From Tahibacter soli (GTDB lineage: Bacteria; Pseudomonadota; Gammaproteobacteria; Xanthomonadales; Rhodanobacteraceae), in the NCBI RefSeq assembly GCF_025717065.2, contig NZ_JAOVZO020000017.1, positions 434,001 through 498,000 of the forward strand: a DNA stretch of 64,000 nt. Direction: 5' to 3'. Positions 38,728 through 47,166 of this stretch are shown in pieces. Every line of letters starts with the position of its first letter. The stretch's first letter is position 1. A program made the position numbers and the translations under genes. Under the pieces are notes generated by a model that saw only the letters and a program-made list of their open reading frames with translations, ran no database searches and was not told the origin of the DNA.

Positions 38728-40613
38728 GCCCAGTCGCCGCGCAAGGTTTTCACCTTCGCTTCGAGCGCCTCGGCGGTCGCTTCGGCGGCCGGCACCGGAT
38801 CGCTCGCGGCGAGGCCGATCTTCGACCAGAACCGGCGCGGCAGACGCGAGCGGCCCAGCGCGGTGTCGCGGCGGCTGAACACCGAGCCCCACAGGCCGCG
38901 CAGCGCGAGCGGCACGACCGGCACCGGCCGGCGCGCGAGGATTTTTTCCACGCCGCTCCTGAACTGCGCGATGTCGCCGTCGCGCGTCAGGCCGCCTTCC
39001 GGGAAGATGCACACGAGTTCGCCCTCGGCGAGCGTGGCGTCGACCGCGTCGAAGGCCTTGGCCAGCAGTTCGGGATCTTCCTTCGAGCCCGCGATCGGAA
39101 TCGCCTTGGCCGTGCGGAAGATGAAGCTCAACACCGGGATGTTGAAAATCTTGTAGTACATGACGAAGCGCACCGGCCGGCGCACGCTGCCGCCGATGAT
39201 CAGCGCGTCCATGTAGCTGACGTGGTTGCACACGAGGAGCGCCGCGCCGGTGTCGGGAATGCGCTCGAGCCCGTCGAGCTTGATGCGGTACAGCGTGTTG
39301 ACGAGGATCCACGACAGGAACCGCATCAGGAACTCGGGCACCAGCGTGTAGATGTAGATCGCGACGACGGCGTTCATCAGCGCGGTGGCGAGCAGCAGGC
39401 CCGGAATCGACAGGCCCGCGGCGTTGAGCAGCACCGCCGACAGGCCGGCCGCGACGACCATGAACAGTGCGTTCAAGATGTTGTTCGCGGCGATCACGCG
39501 CGAGCGGCGGGCGGGGTCCGAGCGCGTCTGGATCAGCGCGAACAGCGGCACGATGAAGAAGCCGGAGAACACGGCCATCAGGAAGATGTCGACGAGCACG
39601 CGCCACACCCACGGCTGCGACAGCAGCTGCGCGACGTGCAGACCCTGCGCCACGGCGAGATCGGGCTTGGCGAAATACATGTCGACGCCGAACAGCGTCA
39701 TGCCGATCGATCCGAACGGCACGAGGCCGATTTCCACCTTGTGGCCCGACAGGCGCTCGCACAGCAGCGAGCCCAGGCCGATGCCGAGCGAGAACACGGT
39801 CAGCAGGAACGTGTAGACGCCCGCGTCGCCGCCGATCACGTACTTGGCGTAGCTCGGCAGCTGCGTGATGAACACCGAGCCGAAGAACCAGAACCACGAG
39901 ATGCCGAGGCACGACAGGAACACCGCGCGGTTGCCGCGGATGTAGGTGAGGTTGTTCCAGGTCTCGCTGAACGGATTCCAGTTGATCTTGAGGTCGGGTG
40001 CCGGCGAGGGGACCTTCGGCATCATCAGCGAGCAGCCGAGGCCGACGAGGGCGATCAGGATCGTCGCGCCGCCGACGAGCCACGCGCCGGTGTCGGGTAT
40101 CGCGATCAGCGTCGCGCCGAGGTTCTGGCCGAGCAGGATCGCCAGGAACGTCGCCATCTCGATCAGGCCGTTGCCGCCGACGAGTTCGCGCTCGTCGAGC
40201 ACCTGCGGCAGGAGGCCGTATTTGAGCGGTCCGAAAATGGTCGAGTGCAGTCCCATCAGGAACAGCAGCGTCATCAGGAGCGGGATGTTGCGCCAGACGA
40301 AGCCGGCGACCGCGACCACCATGATCGCCAGTTCCAGCGCCTTGACCCATTGCGCGATGCGCGCCTTGTCGAACTTGTCCGACAACTGGCCGCTCGTGGC
40401 CGAGAACAGCAGGAACGGCAGGATGAACAGGCCGGCCGCGAGGTTCGTGTAGAACGCGCTGTCGGCGCTCGACGCCGCGGCGATCTGATAGACGACGAGA
40501 ATGACGAGCGCGTTCTTGAAGACGTTGTCGTTGAAAGCGCCGAGCGCCTGCGTCCAGAAGAACGGCCCGAAGCGGCGCGAGCGGAGCAGGGCGAACTGGT
40601 TCGATTCCGACAT
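38724..40613 (-). CDS. MFS transporter fused to a PlsC-type acyltransferase (LplT-Aas-like)
   Basis: A 629-residue protein. Residues about 1-420 form a 12-helix major facilitator domain of the LplT lysophospholipid flippase type (LRSRRFGPFFWTQALGAFND start). Residues about 435-610 are a PlsC acyltransferase with NHVSYMDA (His-x4-Asp) and FPEGGLTRDG. E. coli Aas adds an AMP-ligase domain, absent here. It probably re-acylates lysophospholipids brought back across the inner membrane. It is translationally coupled to the glycosyltransferase gene downstream. Confidence 0.9.
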   Translation of the reverse strand: MSESNQFALLRSRRFGPFFWTQALGAFNDNVFKNALVILVVYQIAAASSADSAFYTNLAAGLFILPFLLFSATSGQLSDKFDKARIAQWVKALELAIMVVAVAGFVWRNIPLLMTLLFLMGLHSTIFGPLKYGLLPQVLDERELVGGNGLIEMATFLAILLGQNLGATLIAIPDTGAWLVGGATILIALVGLGCSLMMPKVPSPAPDLKINWNPFSETWNNLTYIRGNRAVFLSCLGISWFWFFGSVFITQLPSYAKYVIGGDAGVYTFLLTVFSLGIGLGSLLCERLSGHKVEIGLVPFGSIGMTLFGVDMYFAKPDLAVAQGLHVAQLLSQPWVWRVLVDIFLMAVFSGFFIVPLFALIQTRSDPARRSRVIAANNILNALFMVVAAGLSAVLLNAAGLSIPGLLLATALMNAVVAIYIYTLVPEFLMRFLSWILVNTLYRIKLDGLERIPDTGAALLVCNHVSYMDALIIGGSVRRPVRFVMYYKIFNIPVLSFIFRTAKAIPIAGSKEDPELLAKAFDAVDATLAEGELVCIFPEGGLTRDGDIAQFRSGVEKILARRPVPVVPLALRGLWGSVFSRRDTALGRSRLPRRFWSKIGLAASDPVPAAEATAEALEAKVKTLRGDWA

Positions 40614-40747
40614 GGAAGCTTTCCCCGGGGATCGCGCCGGAGCCTAGCAGAGCCCGGCGTCGCGTGAATGTTTTCCGCTCGGGAACGCACCATTCAGGCG
40701 TACCGGCTAAACTTGCGGTTTCTCAAGGTTCAGGCCCCGTCGACCCC

Positions 40748-42409
40748 ATGAAATTCACCCGCATCGCCTCCGCGCTGATTCTCAGCCTCGCCGCGACGGC
40801 CGCTTGCGCGGAATCCGCGCTCAAGCCGCTGCCGGAGCCGAACCTCGGTCAGATCGACAAGGCGCAGGCCGAGCAGCTGACCAAGAATCGCGCCGACTTC
40901 GAGAAGGCGAGAAAGGACCTGATCGGTCCGCCGCTGGCGCAGGCCTACGCGATGATGGCCTCGTCGTACTACGCCGCCGGCTTTCCCGACATCGCCGCGA
41001 TCGCGCTCGACAACGCCGTCGTGGTCGTGCCCGAAGACGGCCGCTGGATCTACCTGCAGGGCGTGCTGGCGAACGCGCGCAAGCAGCAGGCCGCCGCCCG
41101 CGACTATTTCGAGCGCGCGTTTCTCGTCGACAAGTCGTATCTGCCGATCCGCATCGCGCTCGCGACGGCGCTGATCGAGCAGGGCAATCTCGATCGCGCG
41201 CGCCAGATCACCGACGACGGCGTGAAGGATTTCGGCAGCGCCGCGAAGCTGCACGCGATGCGCGCGGAGATCGCGCTCAAGCAGAAGCGCTACGCCGACG
41301 CGCTGTCGGCGTCGAACGAGGCGCTCAAGCTCGACCCCGACGCGACGAGCGTGTACGCGCTCCAGGCCGACGCGTACCAGGCCCAGGGCAACGCGAGCGC
41401 CGCGCAGGCGGCGAGGGCGAAAGCCGGCAACACGCCGCCGGTGATGGGCGATCCGCTCGCCCAGGGCTTTCTCGGCGGCGGCGCGCAGACCGCGGCGCCC
41501 GACGAGAGCAATCCGATCGTGCGCGCGTCGCGCCACATCGCCGCGCGCCAGTACGACGAGGCGCGCAAGGAACTCGACGCGGCGCTCAAGCAGGCGCCCG
41601 GCGACATCGGCGTGCTCGGACTGTACGCGCGCACCGAAGCGCTCGCGGGCAACCGCAGCGCGGCGGCATCGCGCGCGGCCGAGGCGCTGCGCGCGGCGCC
41701 GAACGACGCGCAGGCGTTCCTGACACGCGGCGTCGTCAACGAAACCGCCGGCGACGAGGAAGCGGCCCGGCGCGACTACGAAAGCGCGATCCGCGCCGAT
41801 CCCAACGCGGCCGAGGCGCGGCTCTTGCTCGGCAACTATCTGATGCGCAAGGCGCAGTACGGTCAGGCCGTCGAACAGTACCGTCAGATTCTCGTGATCG
41901 ACCCGCAGCGCTTCGAGGTCTACGGCCACATCGTCGGTGCGCAGGTCGCAAACGGCCGCTGCGCCGAATCGCTCAAGGAATTGAACGATGGGATGCGCGG
42001 CAACCAGCGCCAGGGCTTTCTCGCGCAGGTGTTCGTGCGCGTCGCGAGCACGTGCCCGGCCGCGAACGACACCGAGCGTTCGCTCGCGCTCGACATCGGC
42101 CGCAAGCTGTACGTGCAGCGGCCGATGCCGCAGGTGACCGAGGCGTTCGCGCTCGCGGCGGCGGCGGCCGGCAAGTTCGACGATGCGGTGCAGCTGCAGG
42201 GCGGCGCGATCTTCGCCGCGGTGCGCGACGGCGGCACGCCGGCGTCGGCGCCGTTCCAGGAGTTCTTCAAGCAGTTCCAGGCCAAGCAGAAGCCCGAGCG
42301 GCCGTGGCCGAGCACGAGCCCGTTCTTCAAGCCCGAGCGCCTGCAGCCGGCGCCGGCGCTGCCCGCGCAACCGGCGGCGGCGAAACCCGCGGAAAAGCCG
42401 GCAGGCTGA
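40748..42409 (+). CDS. Periplasmic TPR-repeat protein
   Basis: A 553-residue protein with a signal peptide (MKFTRIASALILSLAATAACAES). The mature part is mostly helix pairs of TPR type, seen at about 75-220 (AYAMMASSYYAAGFPDIAAIAL, RDYFERAFLVDK) and about 275-430 (SRHIAARQYDEARKELDAALKQ, DYESAIRADPNAAEARLLLG). No enzymatic motif is seen. The C-terminal tail is Pro/Ala-rich. An upstream in-frame ATG at 40664 is rejected because the signal peptide begins at 40748. The role is unknown; it is monocistronic. Confidence 0.8.
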   Translation: MKFTRIASALILSLAATAACAESALKPLPEPNLGQIDKAQAEQLTKNRADFEKARKDLIGPPLAQAYAMMASSYYAAGFPDIAAIALDNAVVVVPEDGRWIYLQGVLANARKQQAAARDYFERAFLVDKSYLPIRIALATALIEQGNLDRARQITDDGVKDFGSAAKLHAMRAEIALKQKRYADALSASNEALKLDPDATSVYALQADAYQAQGNASAAQAARAKAGNTPPVMGDPLAQGFLGGGAQTAAPDESNPIVRASRHIAARQYDEARKELDAALKQAPGDIGVLGLYARTEALAGNRSAAASRAAEALRAAPNDAQAFLTRGVVNETAGDEEAARRDYESAIRADPNAAEARLLLGNYLMRKAQYGQAVEQYRQILVIDPQRFEVYGHIVGAQVANGRCAESLKELNDGMRGNQRQGFLAQVFVRVASTCPAANDTERSLALDIGRKLYVQRPMPQVTEAFALAAAAAGKFDDAVQLQGGAIFAAVRDGGTPASAPFQEFFKQFQAKQKPERPWPSTSPFFKPERLQPAPALPAQPAAAKPAEKPAG

Positions 42410-42427
42410 TCCCGTCCGCGTGATGCA

Positions 42428-42455
42428 CGACCGGCGGAAGCCGTTCCGCCGGTCG
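42428..42455. terminator. Bidirectional hairpin between TPR gene and purD
   Basis: Perfect 12-bp stem CGACCGGCGGAA/TTCCGCCGGTCG with loop GCCG, in the 54-bp gap between convergent genes. No T-run. Confidence 0.6.
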
Positions 42456-42463
42456 CGTCGCCG

Positions 42464-43744
42464 TCAGCGGTGCAGCGCGCGATGCCCGATGTCGCGCCGA
42501 TAGAACATGCCTTCGAACTGCACCTCGTGCGCGAGCGCGTAGGCGCGGTCGCGCGCCTGGGCGACGTCGTCGCCGAGCGCGCAGACCGTCAGCACGCGCC
42601 CGCCGGCGCTGATCGCGTGGCCTTCGTCGTCGAGCTTCGTGCCGGCCTGGAACACCTTCGAGCCGGCCGGCGCGGGGCGGTCGAGCCCCCGGATACGGTC
42701 GCCCTGGCGCACCGGACCGGGATAGCCCTGGGCCGCGACGACGACGCCGAGCGCCGGCCGCGCGTCCCATTCGGCTTCGGTGCGGTCGAGCCGGCCGTCG
42801 AGCGCGGCTTCGACGAGATCGACGAGATCGGACTTCAGGCGCAGCATGATCGGCTGCGTTTCAGGATCGCCGAAGCGCACGTTGAATTCGATGACCTTCG
42901 GCGCGCCGCTCTTGTCGATCATGAGACCGGCGTAGAGAAAACCGATGAACGGCGCGCCTTCGGCGGCCATGCCGGCGAGCGTGGGTTCGATCACCTCCTT
43001 GAGAATCCGCCGCTCGACCTCGGGCGTGACGACCGGCGCGGGCGAGTACGCGCCCATGCCGCCGGTGTTGGGGCCGAGGTCGCCTTCGTCGCGGCGCTTG
43101 TGGTCCTGGCTCGTCGCCATCGGCAGCGCGGTGTGGCCGTCGCTGATGACGATGTAGCTGGCTTCCTCGCCTTCTAGAAATTCCTCGATCACGACGCGCG
43201 CCGACGCGTCGCCGAGCGAATGCGCGCCGAGCATGTCGTGCAGCGCCTGTTCGGCGTCGGTCAGCGTCAGTGCGACGACGACGCCCTTGCCGGCGGCGAG
43301 GCCGTCGGCCTTGATGACGATCGGCGCGCCGTGCTTGCGCACGTACGCGAGCGCCGGATCGAGGTCGGTGAACACGGCGTAGCGCGCGGTCGGAATATTG
43401 CGCCGGTGCAGAAAATCCTTCGCGAACGCCTTGGAACCTTCGAGCTGGGCGGCGATGCGGCGCGGCCCGAAGCACCGCAGGCCGGCGGCGCGGAAGCGGT
43501 CGACGACGCCGGCCACCAGCGGCGCTTCGGGGCCGACGATCGTCAAAGCGACGGCTTCGCGCTGCGCCAGTGCGAGCAGGCCGTCGATGTCGGTCATCGC
43601 GACCGCGGCGTTGCGCACGCCGTGCTCGTGCGCGGTACCGGCGTTGCCGGGCGCGACGATGACCTCGGAAACGCGCGGCGACTGCCTGATCTTCCACGCG
43701 AGCGCGTGTTCGCGACCGCCCGAGCCGATGACGAGAATTTTCAT
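42464..43744 (-). CDS. purD: Phosphoribosylamine-glycine ligase
   Basis: A 426-residue ATP-grasp enzyme, second step of purine synthesis (phosphoribosylamine plus glycine to GAR). Marks are MKILVIGSGGREHALAWKI, GPEAPLVAGVVD, IKADGLAAGKGVVVA, NTGGMGAYSPAP and NVRFGDPETQ. Length is normal. It is preceded by a short gap from the membrane-protein gene on the same strand; purH is not present upstream. Confidence 0.97.
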   Translation of the reverse strand: MKILVIGSGGREHALAWKIRQSPRVSEVIVAPGNAGTAHEHGVRNAAVAMTDIDGLLALAQREAVALTIVGPEAPLVAGVVDRFRAAGLRCFGPRRIAAQLEGSKAFAKDFLHRRNIPTARYAVFTDLDPALAYVRKHGAPIVIKADGLAAGKGVVVALTLTDAEQALHDMLGAHSLGDASARVVIEEFLEGEEASYIVISDGHTALPMATSQDHKRRDEGDLGPNTGGMGAYSPAPVVTPEVERRILKEVIEPTLAGMAAEGAPFIGFLYAGLMIDKSGAPKVIEFNVRFGDPETQPIMLRLKSDLVDLVEAALDGRLDRTEAEWDARPALGVVVAAQGYPGPVRQGDRIRGLDRPAPAGSKVFQAGTKLDDEGHAISAGGRVLTVCALGDDVAQARDRAYALAHEVQFEGMFYRRDIGHRALHR

Positions 43745-43800
43745 GAGAGTGTCGCGTTGAGGCGAGGGGGCGCAATTCTACCGGGTCGGCGCCGTCGCGC

Positions 43801-45135
43801 TTAATGCCTTTCGTCGCCGGCCGCGACGGACCGTTCGGTACGACCGGCGCCGGCGAGGGTCAGCCAGATGCCGAGCGCGCTCGCCACGCACGGCCACAGC
43901 ACGTAGCGGAATTCCGCGGCCGGCGCGATCAGCGCGAGCGGCAGCGCGTACAGCCACGCGCTCGCGAGCACCGTGAGGCCGGCGACGCCGCCGGACGTGC
44001 GCCGCGCGCGACGGGCCAGGAGCGCCACGAGCACGCCGGGTACGAGGTACGTCAGCGCGGCGAACGCCGGGGTCGCGCGCAGATCGCCGATCAGCGCGGT
44101 CCAGCGCCGGTGCAGCGCGCTCTCGTTCGGCGCGATCTTCGGGTTGTCGCGATATTCGAGCAGGGTCGGCACGAACGTGAGTTCGTGCGGGAGCGCCGTC
44201 GGCCGCGTCCAGAACAGATAACGCGACAGCTGCGCGCGGTGCGCGAGATAGGCGGCCGGATGCGCGAGGATCGCGCCGGCCCAGTCGCGCATCAGCGCGT
44301 GCAGCTCGGGCGCGGGCCAGCTGCCGAAAGGATCGCGCAGCGCCGCGCGCGAACTCATCAGCACCGACGTGTTCGTATACGGCCGATACGTCTCGCGCAG
44401 GTCGGCGACGGTGGCTTTCGCGTCGATCGCGTACGGCGGCACGAGCAGCGTGTCGGCGCGCGCGGACATGCCCGACAGATCCCACAGCACGAGCGACGGC
44501 AGCATCGTGACGTGCTTGCGCACCGCGAGCCGGTCGACCGCGCCGGTCGCGACGACGAGCGCGGCCATCGCCGCGACCGTCGTCAGCGCGACGCGGCGCG
44601 ATGCGATTTTTGCTTCCTTCTGGAAATAGCAACGACTGCACCAGTACGCGAGCGGCAGCACGGCGGCAAGCGCGTTGTGCCGCAGCAGCGCCGCGTAGAA
44701 CAGCGCCGGCACGGCGACGAGGATCCAGCGCCGGTCGCCGCGCGCCTGCGCACGCGTCAGCGCGCCCGTCGCGAGCGTGAGGCAGGCGAGCAGGCCCGCG
44801 TCGCTCCATGCGTGCGCGAGCAGCCACGTCGGCGGCAGCAGCGCGAGCGCGGCGAGCAGCAGCGCCTGGCGCGCGCGACCGACGTCGAACGCAGTCGCGA
44901 CGAGCCACGCGCCGGACCAGAACATCGCCAGATGCGCCAGAAACAAGCCGCCGGGCCCGTCGAGCACGAGATCGCACAATCGCCACATCAGCACGATGCC
45001 GATGCCGGCGATGTCGGTCGTGTCGCCGGTGCGCGCCTGCCACCACTGGTAGGCGCTGTCGAACGACATGAAACCCGGAAAGAAGCCGAACGCGAACAGC
45101 GCGAACAGCAGCGCGGCAAAAACGGCGATGATCAT
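43801..45135 (-). CDS. Polytopic membrane protein, glycosyltransferase-like (unknown)
   Basis: A 444-residue protein with about ten membrane helices. It starts MIIAVFAALLFALFAFGFF and has FDSAYQWWQA near the N-terminus, in a loop position where GT-C glycosyltransferases place an acidic residue. A long periplasmic loop (about 235-345) is rich in Arg and Tyr. No DxD-type motif is certain. The start overlaps the stop of the AMP-dependent ligase gene by 4 nt, so the two are coupled. Possible role: transfer of a group to a lipid-linked or surface polymer. Confidence 0.6.
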   Translation of the reverse strand: MIIAVFAALLFALFAFGFFPGFMSFDSAYQWWQARTGDTTDIAGIGIVLMWRLCDLVLDGPGGLFLAHLAMFWSGAWLVATAFDVGRARQALLLAALALLPPTWLLAHAWSDAGLLACLTLATGALTRAQARGDRRWILVAVPALFYAALLRHNALAAVLPLAYWCSRCYFQKEAKIASRRVALTTVAAMAALVVATGAVDRLAVRKHVTMLPSLVLWDLSGMSARADTLLVPPYAIDAKATVADLRETYRPYTNTSVLMSSRAALRDPFGSWPAPELHALMRDWAGAILAHPAAYLAHRAQLSRYLFWTRPTALPHELTFVPTLLEYRDNPKIAPNESALHRRWTALIGDLRATPAFAALTYLVPGVLVALLARRARRTSGGVAGLTVLASAWLYALPLALIAPAAEFRYVLWPCVASALGIWLTLAGAGRTERSVAAGDERH

Positions 45136-46508
45136 CCGGTAATGGTAGCCGCCCCGCGCAACGCCGCGAGCAGCGCCGCGCGCGGCAGCTTGCCGGTTTC
45201 GTTGCGCGGCAGCCTCGGCACGCGCCGCAGCGGTCGCGGCAGGAACGCCGGATCGATCGCCTCGCGCAACTGCGCGAGGATCTGCGCTTCGGTCAGGCCC
45301 GGCGCGACCACCAGCGCGGCGATGCGCTGCACGCCGGCGGTGTCGTCGTCGCTCTGGAACATCGCGCCGTCCTCGACGCCCGGTATCGCGAGCAGGCGCC
45401 GCGTCAGGTCGCCGAGCGACGCGCGCTTGCCGGCGATTTCGAGCAGGTCGGCGTTGCGGCCGCACAGGCGAAACGCGTTCTTCGGCAATATCTCGACGAT
45501 GTCCTGCAACAGCACGGGCGCCGCGAACCAGGGCGCGTCCACCTGCGTGCCGTCCGGCTGCGGTCTGAGTTCGACGCCCTCGTAGCCCTGCCACGCGTCG
45601 TCCGAGGCCGTGCGCCGGTGCGCGATGACGCAGGTTTCGGTCGAGCCGAACACCTCGATCACGCGCGTGTCGAACCGCGCCTCGGCCGCGGCGGCGAGAT
45701 CGGCCGCGAGCGGCGCGGTGGCGCTGAGCACCGCGGCGATCGGCGGCAGGTCGATGCCGGCCTGCACGAGCGCGCGCAGATGCACCGGTGTCGCGACGAG
45801 CAGGCGCGGCGCCGGCACGGCGGCGAGCGCACGCGCGACGTCGGCCGGCAGGAGCGGCTTGCCGGCGTGGATCGCGACGTCGGCGAGCAGCGGCAGCAGC
45901 ACCGAGGTTTCCATGCCGTACATGTGCTGCGGCGGCACGGTGGCGACGACGTTGAGCGGCGCGCCGGCGAACTCGCGCAGCAGCGCGGCGTTCTTCGCGG
46001 TGCTCGCGCTGAACGAGCCCCAGGTTTTTGGATTCGCCTTCGGCGTGCCGGTCGAGCCCGACGTATAGCCGATTGCGACGACGCGGTCGGCCGGCAGGTG
46101 CGGCACGTCGAAGGTCTCGAGGTGTGCGCCGAGCGTATCGAGGTCGGGCAGGCGCCACAGGTTTGGCGGGTCGAGTTCGAGCGTCTGGTCGCTGATCGCG
46201 TAGCAGCCCGGGTGCGCGTGCATGACGTCGAGCACGGCCTGCGGTGCCCGCGACGGCGGCAAGAGGTTCGTCTGGCCGGCCCACGCGACGGCGCAGAACG
46301 CGACGAGGAAATGGTAACGGTCGTCGCACAGGTTGACCGCGTTGGGCGCGGCCGGCAGCCGTTCGGCCACGGCGGCGACGTGCGCGAGGAAATGCGCGGC
46401 GTCGACCGGCACGCCGTCGCGCCACGCGACGATGCGTCCGGCCGGTCCGGCCACGAGCGGCAGGCGCGCAGCGGCGGCGCCCGTATGTGTCTGGATGACT
46501 GCGGACAA
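45132..46508 (-). CDS. AMP-dependent acyl/aryl ligase, short form
   Basis: A 458-residue ANL-superfamily enzyme. The ATP loop is GYTSGSTGTPKANPKTW; further motifs are EVFGSTETCV, FRLCGRNADLLEIAGKRASLGDL (with the hinge Asp/Lys) and the catalytic Lys in PRNETGKLPR. It is about 50-100 residues shorter than usual fatty-acid ligases and resembles ligases of aryl polyene or xanthomonadin clusters, although no such cluster is present. Its coupled partner is the membrane protein downstream. The substrate is unknown. Confidence 0.75.
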   Translation of the reverse strand: MSAVIQTHTGAAAARLPLVAGPAGRIVAWRDGVPVDAAHFLAHVAAVAERLPAAPNAVNLCDDRYHFLVAFCAVAWAGQTNLLPPSRAPQAVLDVMHAHPGCYAISDQTLELDPPNLWRLPDLDTLGAHLETFDVPHLPADRVVAIGYTSGSTGTPKANPKTWGSFSASTAKNAALLREFAGAPLNVVATVPPQHMYGMETSVLLPLLADVAIHAGKPLLPADVARALAAVPAPRLLVATPVHLRALVQAGIDLPPIAAVLSATAPLAADLAAAAEARFDTRVIEVFGSTETCVIAHRRTASDDAWQGYEGVELRPQPDGTQVDAPWFAAPVLLQDIVEILPKNAFRLCGRNADLLEIAGKRASLGDLTRRLLAIPGVEDGAMFQSDDDTAGVQRIAALVVAPGLTEAQILAQLREAIDPAFLPRPLRRVPRLPRNETGKLPRAALLAALRGAATITG

Positions 46509-46550
46509 GCGAGGAGCCCCCCGGGCCTCAGTGTCTGAGTGAATCCCCGG

Positions 46551-47090
46551 TCATAGCGTCGCGGATCGGCGTGGGGCGCTCAAGCCCCCGACCTCGCCGT
46601 CGAGCACCAGGTCGATGTCGTTGCCGAACGCGGCGCGGACTTCCGCGGCGGTTTTCGCCGGCGCGTCGCCGTGGCGGTTCGCGCTGGTCGACACGAGCGG
46701 GCCGCCGAACGCGCGGCACAGCTCGCTCGCGAGCGGATGCGCGGTGACGCGCAGCGCGACGCCGGCGTGTCCGCGCGCGATCCATTCGGGTACCGCGTCC
46801 GATCGCGGGAAGATCCAGGTGTGCGGGCCCGGCCACGTCGCGAGCGCGCGTTCGATCGACGCGGCCGACGCGGTGCGGCGGTCTATCAGCGGTTCGATCT
46901 GCGCGTAGTCGGACGCGATCAGCAGCACGCCGCGCGCCGACGGGCGGAGTTTCGCGGCGAATACGCGATCGAGCGCGGCGGCGTTGAACGGGTCGCAGCC
47001 GAGGCCGTACACGGCCTCGGTGGGATAGGCGACGATGCCGCCGCTGCGCAGGATGCGCACGGCGTCGTCGATGGTCGGGTTCGTCGGCAT
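46551..47090 (-). CDS. tsaC: Threonylcarbamoyl-AMP synthase, C-terminus frameshifted
   Basis: Makes TC-AMP for the t6A37 modification of ANN-decoding tRNAs. Conserved pieces are GGIVAYPTEAVYGLGCDP, AKLRPSARGVLLIAS, WPGPHTWIFP and PLVSTSANRHGDAPA. The frame ends GGLSAPRRSATL after 179 residues. The canonical ending, ERPTPIRDAMTGDSLRH, is present in another frame down to 46528. Adding one C to the C5 run at 46585-46589 would restore VGGLERPTPIRDA, so a one-base deletion, real or from sequencing, is likely. The ATG at 47090 is preferred over 47108. Confidence 0.9.
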   Translation of the reverse strand: MPTNPTIDDAVRILRSGGIVAYPTEAVYGLGCDPFNAAALDRVFAAKLRPSARGVLLIASDYAQIEPLIDRRTASAASIERALATWPGPHTWIFPRSDAVPEWIARGHAGVALRVTAHPLASELCRAFGGPLVSTSANRHGDAPAKTAAEVRAAFGNDIDLVLDGEVGGLSAPRRSATL

Positions 47091-47166
47091 GAGATTCCGT
47101 TCCTGCATGTCACAGACGCAATATGACGCACTATTCCTTCACTGCGCAGTACAGCTCCGTAGGCGA

